Shown: piece by piece, positions 57,674-64,000 of the stretch
Layout of the letters: every line of letters begins with the position of its first letter
How positions within the stretch are numbered: position 1 is the first letter of the stretch
Source of the DNA: Panax quinquefolius
Taxonomy: Eukaryota; Streptophyta; Magnoliopsida; Apiales; Araliaceae
NCBI GenBank assembly: GCA_020205615.1
Contig: JAINUW010000763.1
Coordinates: 62,001-126,000, forward strand
Reading direction: 5' to 3'
DNA: 64,000 nucleotides
Program-made: the position numbers and the translations under genes
Notes under the pieces: model-generated
Seen by the model: only the letters and a program-made list of their open reading frames with translations
Databases searched by the model: none
Told to the model about the DNA's origin: nothing

Positions 57674-57678
57674 TTTAA
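57674..57678. repeat. Target-site duplication TTTAA (right)
   Basis: This is the copy of 48078-48082 on the right side of the gypsy element. The copia leader continues with TATGAGTTTGTTGTGTCACC. Confidence 0.95.
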
Positions 57679-58184
57679 TATGAGTTTGTTGTGTCACCAC
57701 AAGGCAAGTATTAAGTATTTAAGATGTTAATTTATCACATTTGATGCTTATAAAGAAAAATGAACAATATTGTTTTGTTATGTCACCACAAGGATGATAT
57801 TTTTCTTTTTTGAATATATGGAGTGCTAGGTCGGACTTAACTTGGATAATTTTGATTCGGATGTGCCACCACTTGATCAAAATAATCTAAGAGGCAAAAG
57901 AAAAGGAGTTGCATAGTTGATGTAATTGACAAAAGTTGTATACCTATTTATTTATATATAGTTTGTTGTGTCACCACAAGGCTATATACATTTGAAATGG
58001 GATCCTTATTCTCACTAGCAGATCTTTAATTTGATTTTGCCGAACTATATAAGTGAGGTTAATATAGTTTGAAGAAAATAGTAGGAGATACCAATTTAAA
58101 ACAAGACCTAATTTATTTTGGTAATTAATAAAAGAATGTATGTTAAAATGTTGTTAATTACAAATTCATTTACAGAATTTTACA

Positions 58185-58995
58185 ATGTCTAAATTACTAT
58201 CACTGCGAAGCATATTAGATGCTATTTAATCGGACCGTATTAAACGGATTGGTTAAGGAATTTGGGAATAGTTCTCATGGCTGAAAAGCTATCTTATGTC
58301 CTTAATACGCCTATCCCTGCAATGGTTGCAAACAATGCCTCTGAGGAAGAGATTGCTACTTTTAGAAAGTGGCAAGATGATGCACAGTTGGCTCAATGCA
58401 TCATGCTCGTATCCATGAGTAACAAGCTTCAGCGTCAGCCTGAAACTATGGATACTCCTACTATATTCCCGCACATCAAGTAGTTGATGGTGAGGAAAGT
58501 AGGACTGATAGATATCAGATATCTAAGGAGCTCTTCCGATCTAGAATGGCCAATGACACTATAGTACAGATAAAAGTCCTAAACATTATCAATTTGATTG
58601 ATCAATTAGGATAACAGGTTTTGTCATGGATGGAGAGTTGAGCCAAGATTTGATCTTGCACTCACTCCCGGACTCCTTTCACAATTGTTGTGAATTTTTC
58701 ATATGAACAAGCTAGATATCAACTTCGCTGATTTGCTTAACATGTTGAAAAATGTTGAGAGTCACTTTCCAACCAAGAAAAACCAAGTCTTACTGGTAGG
58801 GGCCAAAGGATCTTCTGAAAAGAAGAACGATTCAAAGAAGGTAAATAGAAAGGCAAAAATAAAGGATAATAAAACAAAACTGATACGGATAGCAAAGGAG
58901 TTTGCTTTTACTGCAATAAGCTTGGACACTGGATAGAAACTGCAAGAAGTATATTCTGAGAGGCTAACCAAAGAAGCTTAGTGAAGTTCTACATA
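58185..58995 (+). pseudogene. Copia gag remnant (unit 3)
   Basis: At 58262-58483 a 73-residue frame reads MAEKLSYVLNTPIPAMVANN, EEEIATFRKWQDDAQLAQCI and MSNKLQRQPETMDTP, the retrotransposon gag N-domain. At 58703-58936 NKLDINFADLLNMLKNVESH continues. One A fewer in the AAAACAAAAC run compared with unit 2 shifts the frame before the zinc knuckle, so CFYCNKLGH is out of frame here. Confidence 0.8.
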
Positions 58996-59039
58996 ATACG
59001 ATTTTGTTCATGATTGAAATAAATTTTTCTTTAAGTCAA

Positions 59040-61150
59040 GGTTCTACTTGGATATTGGATATCGACTTTGGTTATCATAAATATAGATTTATGAAGGACC
59101 AAGCAGTAAGTAGAAAGCTAAACAAATATAAGTAATCCTAAGTGCGTGGAAATGTAGCAAAGGTTGTTGCATTAGCTATAGAAACTTATAGTTTAAGATC
59201 GCCTTACGGGCAAATCTATTAAGTCAATAAGTTGTTATTGTATTCCAATTCTTGTTAGAAATATTATTTCCATTTTATTGTTGGACAATAAAATTTTGGT
59301 ATTATAATTAAGAACAATTGTTGTTCTATTTATAATAATAATGTTTTGTATAGAATCGGAATATTACTTAATAAATTTTGTATACTGACTTACGTGAAAA
59401 TAATTTTGCATATTGAACAAATTAGTATAAGAAAAGGAGATGATCATTCAAAGAGTTGAATGTATGTATTTGTTGAATACAAGTGTGAATTATTTGAAAG
59501 GTTCAAAGAATTCGGAAGTGAAACAAATTGGCAAAGTATTAAGATTCTTTGATTAGATCAAGGAATAAATACTTGTGCAATAAGTCTCTAGATCATCTCA
59601 AATGGTTTTTCTCACAATGGACACGCCTCGATATGCAATAATTGATTGATGTATATCCGAAAGGAAAAATCGTACCTTGTTGGACATGGTGCGGTCCATA
59701 ATGATTTTACCGACATTCCAAAGATCCTTCCGGGATAATGTCCTAGAAATGGTGCATATCTACGAAAAAGGTAACCTCAAAATCCGCCCCAAGACTCCAT
59801 AAAAGTTATGGATAGGAGGATTATTAATCTTAAGTATGTTAAGATAAGGGTTGTCCAACTTATGTGAAAAGGTTTCAAATGATAAGCTTGGGACAAGATT
59901 TGACAAGTGTCGATTTGTGGGACATCCTAAAGTAAGTTTAGGGTATATGTTCTATAATCTACGCTTAGCAAAAGGTGTTTGTTTGCGAAACACGCTTCTA
60001 AGATAAAGGCGTTTATCATTGAAGGGGCTAGTGGGAGGATAATAGATCTTGAAAAGTTCAAGAACCACAAAACACTATAAGTCAAATAAGAGGAACTCAG
60101 TAGATAGATTCTATTGTACCACAAACCGAATCGTAAATCGAATAGTACCAAAGATACCTAGGAGGTATGGATTCATCATGGATGATGATGATGAGGTACA
60201 CATCATAGATGATGATGATCCGAGTTACATTCGATGAGGTAAGACTTCTAGTGTGTACAAAAGGGTCAATTGGGAGCGTCGTGAAATTTCTAGTATTATA
60301 TGTTGATATACTACGGATGAGGAATTACATACCAATGATACAATCAGTAAAGATAAAGTTGTCTAAACATTCCTCCATGAATGATTTGGAAGAGTATCTT
60401 AATTGGGGATATAAATCTATATAGATAGATTTAAGAGGATGCTCGACTTAACCCAAGGAACGTATATTCATTTGATGCTAAAGTCGTTTAGCATGGCAAA
60501 CTCCAAGAGATGTCTCATGTCGATGAGCTATGGAGTGTATCTCTCTTAATAGTCCCCATAGACTCCAAAGAAGAGAGATCGCATGAGTGACAATCATGTA
60601 TGTAATGAAATATACGAGACCTGATGTTAATCGGTCATATTCTGGAGAAGATCACTGTAAGACAGTGAAAAACATCTTAAAGTTCTTAACCCAAGCACTA
60701 AGGATGTGAGCAAACATGGTGGGTTTGAATTAAAACTAGAGGGCTTTATGAGACTCAAGTTTTTCGAGATGCACCAAGACGATCGAAAATCCACTTTAAG
60801 GTAAAGTGTTACCTTGAACAATTGGTGCAAAGTTGAATTGGAAAGGTTCCAAACAAAGAAAGAGTTCTTTGGTTTAGTGATAAAGACAAAGTATATAGCT
60901 ATAAATGAAGCCGCAAGTTGATTGTTTGGATTAAAAGTTCATTACGTAACTAGGAAAAGTTCTAAGTCTCATCTTGGATCTAAACATGTGTTGTGGCACT
61001 TTCATTTGATTATTAGAATCATTGAAAGATGGGAAATCACTATAGTAGATAGTGGACTCTCATGAACAACATTACATATCCATTAACTAAAGCTTATCCA
61101 ACAATGCCAGGATAATCGCCACTTAGAGAAGAAGAGTATAAGATACCATG
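59040..61150 (+). pseudogene. Copia pol remnant lacking integrase core and RT palm (unit 3)
   Basis: The segments and deletions are the same as in unit 2: RNIISILLLDNK linker near 59250, integrase tail near 59470, MDDDDEVHIIDDDDPSYIR at 60178-60235, VLYVDILRMRNYIPMIQSVK at 60297-60356, then RNase H traces. It shares both large deletions exactly with unit 2, so those deletions predate the duplication. Confidence 0.75.
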
Positions 61151-61178
61151 ACGATTGACTTTAGTGCAAGTGGGAGAT

Positions 61179-63063
61179 TGAAAGTAGTATGCACACAAGC
61201 CAATCATGTTTGATGATAAAGCATATACTTTGTAACAATCTTATTCATTTATTAATAAAAAGTATTAATTTATTAAAGGCTTTTAATTATCTACATGATC
61301 TTTGTTTTATAATATGTGATAAACCCATAGTTTTAAGCAATGCTTTTAGAATAATGATGATGATCATTCTAATGAGATCTAAATTCTTAGAAAGCTTAAA
61401 ACTAAAATAGTTCCCAATCATTGGATTACTAAATTGGGGATTAGTGAATCCAGGATAGATTGGTACATACGTTGCTTGCTTTCATTGGATGAGGATGATT
61501 GATCTCATGATCATTTGTGTGGAGACACTAAAGCAAGTATGTAGGTGCTTATTAGAGAATAAGTTCATCGAACGTGGCTCGCTAAGGAATACCTAATGGA
61601 GTTTTATTTTATTCGTCAATAGGAATTTCAGTAGTGATAGTAAGACAAGTAATCCTTGGACTTGAGATCATCATAGTATCTTGTGTATGATGAGTTATAC
61701 TTTGACTTATTCCTTAAGACCCTTAGGGTATATCAAAGGGTATGCTTGGGTATAATAAGTTGTATATGGAGATAATGTATGATCAATAAAGAATCTACCA
61801 CTTCTTAATAAAAGAAGAGAAATGTCCTATGTGATTCGATAAATGACAAACCAAAGAGTCCTTGGTTAAGGCGTAATGAAATTAGAAAGGAGTTTCTAAT
61901 TTGCATTATTTGGAGTTGTGCATTTAAGAATCGAAATACATATAATTAAATAAAATAAGACTTGACAAAGAATTCCATGTCTTATATTTAATTGGGACAT
62001 CAGATGGTGGAAGGATTGAATCATACGGTAACTATTTACTCAAAGGTTTTTTTATGATTAATGTTGAAATCTATATTATCCGGAAAGTCGTTGATCGCTA
62101 GGGAGGCTTATCCCTATTGTAGAATAAATATTATTTATTTAAATAAATTAATTGTTTAATTTATTTATTTAAATAAGATTAGAATTGTTCTAATTGATTT
62201 ATTCACAATAGGTTTAATATGGAGAACCTAAAGGGTCACACCATAAAAGGAAGAATAATTATTTAAGAAGTAAATGGCATAATCGTAATAATATGTTATG
62301 TATATTTAATTTAATCTATGGTGATAGAATAAATTAAATAGCTTAATATTTATTATTTAATATTTTAGAAATATTAAATATAAATTAATAAGAGGAGTCT
62401 TATTAATATTATTACAATTATTATTATTTTAATTTCTAAAAGAGTTTAGGAATTAATTTAATATAAGTATTCTCATTTATTCCTAATTGGATTAGGAAGG
62501 AAAATTAGTTAAAGGAGTTTAATTAATTATCCCTAATAAGATTAGGGAGCTTAATTAATTAAAAGAATTAATTAATTAAAACCCAATTCCTTAATTGTTA
62601 AGGTGGGTTGCCCACATCTATAAATAAGAGGAGTCTTATTATGGGTGGTATGGGTTGTTGACTTTTTCAACATACGTAATAATTCCAATTGTTGGGAGAG
62701 TACACCTTTTCTATAGAGATAGAAAAACTAGGGTTTTAGCCAAAATACCCTTCTTCTTGAATTTTATTCTTCCTTGGTGGATCACCCCAGAGGCCAAACA
62801 TTTGGGTGGCTAACGTTGATCAAAGGAAGGAACCAAACCCGGTGGATTCAAGATTGAACGCGAAAGGATTTGGAGGTGAACTTGTGCACGAGGAAGCTCG
62901 ATCTTCAAGGGTATGATTTATTCTTTATCTTTTCGCTTAATTAATAATTATGCATAAAGGGTGATCCGGGTATATGGTTTGTAAATTTTTAAACTCGATT
63001 TTACACGCGCTTCGCATTATTTTATGCAATTTGATTGCGTTATGAATATTACAAACCTAATAA
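61179..63063 (+). repeat. Copia LTR shared between array units 3 and 4
   Basis: The LTR is about 1885 bp, flanked on the left by the unit 3 polypurine tract and on the right by a primer-like ATGGTATCGAGCC. A TATA-like CATCTATAAATAAGAGG lies near 62615-62631. It is the third consecutive LTR of the array. Confidence 0.9.
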
Positions 63064-63524
63064 ATGGTATCGAGCCAAACCTTTATGCTAATTATTAATT
63101 GTTTTAATTTGATATGTATATTGATATGTGTTTAGAACAATTTAATTGGGCATATTTTTATTGTATAAAATTTAATAAAAAAAAACGTGAACTATATCGC
63201 CGAATTCCTTTATTTAATGTCTTGGGCATTCAAGTTCAGTAGAAGCAAAAAAAAAAAAAAAAAAAAATTATGATTTTTTTTATGGAAACAAAAGAAAATT
63301 GCCACGTTTTAAGAAGTTCACGGTGGCGGTGATATCGACTTGTTTTGCAATTTAAAACATGAAATCATGATTTAAGGGAGAAAATTTGCACATAAATCAA
63401 GTCCCTGTGATTAACATACCATGAAGCTACAGTGAAGATTTCAAAACATATGCAGTAGTATTTTAAATAAAAAAAATAAAAATAAAAACCTAAAGAATCA
63501 ATTTTTTTGAAAAAGGAGTTTTGG

Positions 63525-63578
<54 letters not shown>

Positions 63579-64000
63579 TTATATATATATAATATATATA
63601 TATATAATATCAATTATTTTATAATTAAAAAAAAGGTTTATTTTAATTTTAAAATAAAAGGTTTATTTTAATATTAAAATATAAAGTTTATTTTAATTTT
63701 AAAATTAGAATTTCATGCAAACTAATTAGAGTTGAAATTGGATTCCATGATAACTAATTGGAGTTGAAAATGGATTTTATTTTTCCTAAAATAAAGGAGT
63801 TTATTTGTGAATAGGAAGTAAATCCATCTTTCCTTAAATAAAGGAGTTTGTTTAGATATAAAATAAGATTTCATATTATTTAAAATAAAAGAGTTTATTT
63901 GTAAATAGGAAAGAAAATCCGTGTTTCCTTAAATAAAGGAGTTTATTTAAATATGAAATAAGATTTCATATTATTCAAAATAAAGGAGTTTATTTGTGAA
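63064..64000 (+). mobile_element. Array unit 4: start of copia interior (runs off window)
   Basis: It matches the first roughly 0.9 kb of units 2 and 3: leader, poly(A)-like run at 63247-63267, TA microsatellite at 63526-63608, and the palindromic minisatellite from 63628 to the window end. The array continues beyond the window, so its total unit number is unknown. Confidence 0.9.
63526..63608. repeat. TA microsatellite in copia leader (unit 4)
   Basis: A (TA)n run of over 40 bases, then a shorter one. The run is at the same place as 46574-46624 and 39280-39330 but differs in length. Peptides predicted across it are only Tyr/Ile repeats. Confidence 0.9.

Larger units (their letters stand above)
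57679..61178 (+). mobile_element. Array unit 3, right part of copia interior
   Basis: It matches unit 2 from about 40757 to 44250: three TTGTGTCACCACAAGG motifs and a variant, gag remnant, deleted pol, polypurine tract CAAGTGGGAGA. It is close to identical to unit 2, much closer than unit 1, so units 2 and 3 were copied recently. Confidence 0.9.

Noticed and set aside
33956..64000. Satellite DNA interpretation of the 7.3-kb period
   Set aside because: Each unit has LTR, primer-binding site, gag/pol remnants and polypurine tract in order, so it is a retroelement array and not a classical satellite.

Overview
The window is plant nuclear DNA, almost certainly from a eudicot, although no species can be named. 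It is AT-rich and repeat-dominated. It holds plant-type Ty3/gypsy (chromovirus, Tekay/Del-like) and Ty1/copia (Tork/Angela-like) retrotransposons, a LINE fragment, a pararetrovirus-like coding fragment, CACTA-like subterminal palindromes, and intron-bearing fragments of plant genes (TMK receptor kinase, DNA topoisomerase 1, an autoinhibited Ca2+-ATPase, a heavy-metal-associated HMA protein). I find no complete host gene, rRNA, tRNA or CRISPR array.

Layout. 1-4819: degenerate minus-strand gypsy LTR relics. 4825-9932: an internally deleted copia element with a 5-bp TATTT target duplication. 9938-10520: CACTA-like palindromic repeats. 10520-15676: a minus-strand mosaic of gene fragments in which topoisomerase 1 exons run straight into a TMK kinase exon. 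15677-17655: a copia 5' LTR and the start of its interior. 17672-22768: a large inverted repeat with arms of about 1.4 kb, each carrying the same HMA-gene piece, around a 5'-truncated LINE. 22769-33890: TA microsatellite, then a pararetrovirus-like coding fragment and promoter-like flank, split by a minus-strand gypsy element (23979-33461). 33890-64000: a head-to-tail copia array in which neighbouring units share one LTR (interior-LTR-interior-LTR-interior-LTR-interior, period about 7.3 kb). A plus-strand gypsy element (48083-57673, target duplication TTTAA) sits inside one array unit, and the neighbouring unit preserves the empty site.

How the parts relate. The copia family looks non-autonomous: every copy has gag remnants, the protease/pre-integrase linker, the integrase C-terminus and the RT C-terminus, but the integrase catalytic core and RT palm are missing, so it would need proteins supplied in trans. 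The minus-strand gypsy element still has a long open integrase-chromodomain frame. The plus-strand copy has lost most of RT and RNase H.

Quality caveat. Otherwise near-identical copies differ repeatedly by small indels at CAG/CTG and CG sites. Examples are initiator-Met primer sites reading ATCGAGC instead of ATCAGAGC in two unrelated families, and CAGG written as CGAGG in a topoisomerase exon. These are plant CHG/CG methylation contexts, so some of the frameshifts may be long-read consensus errors, not real mutations.
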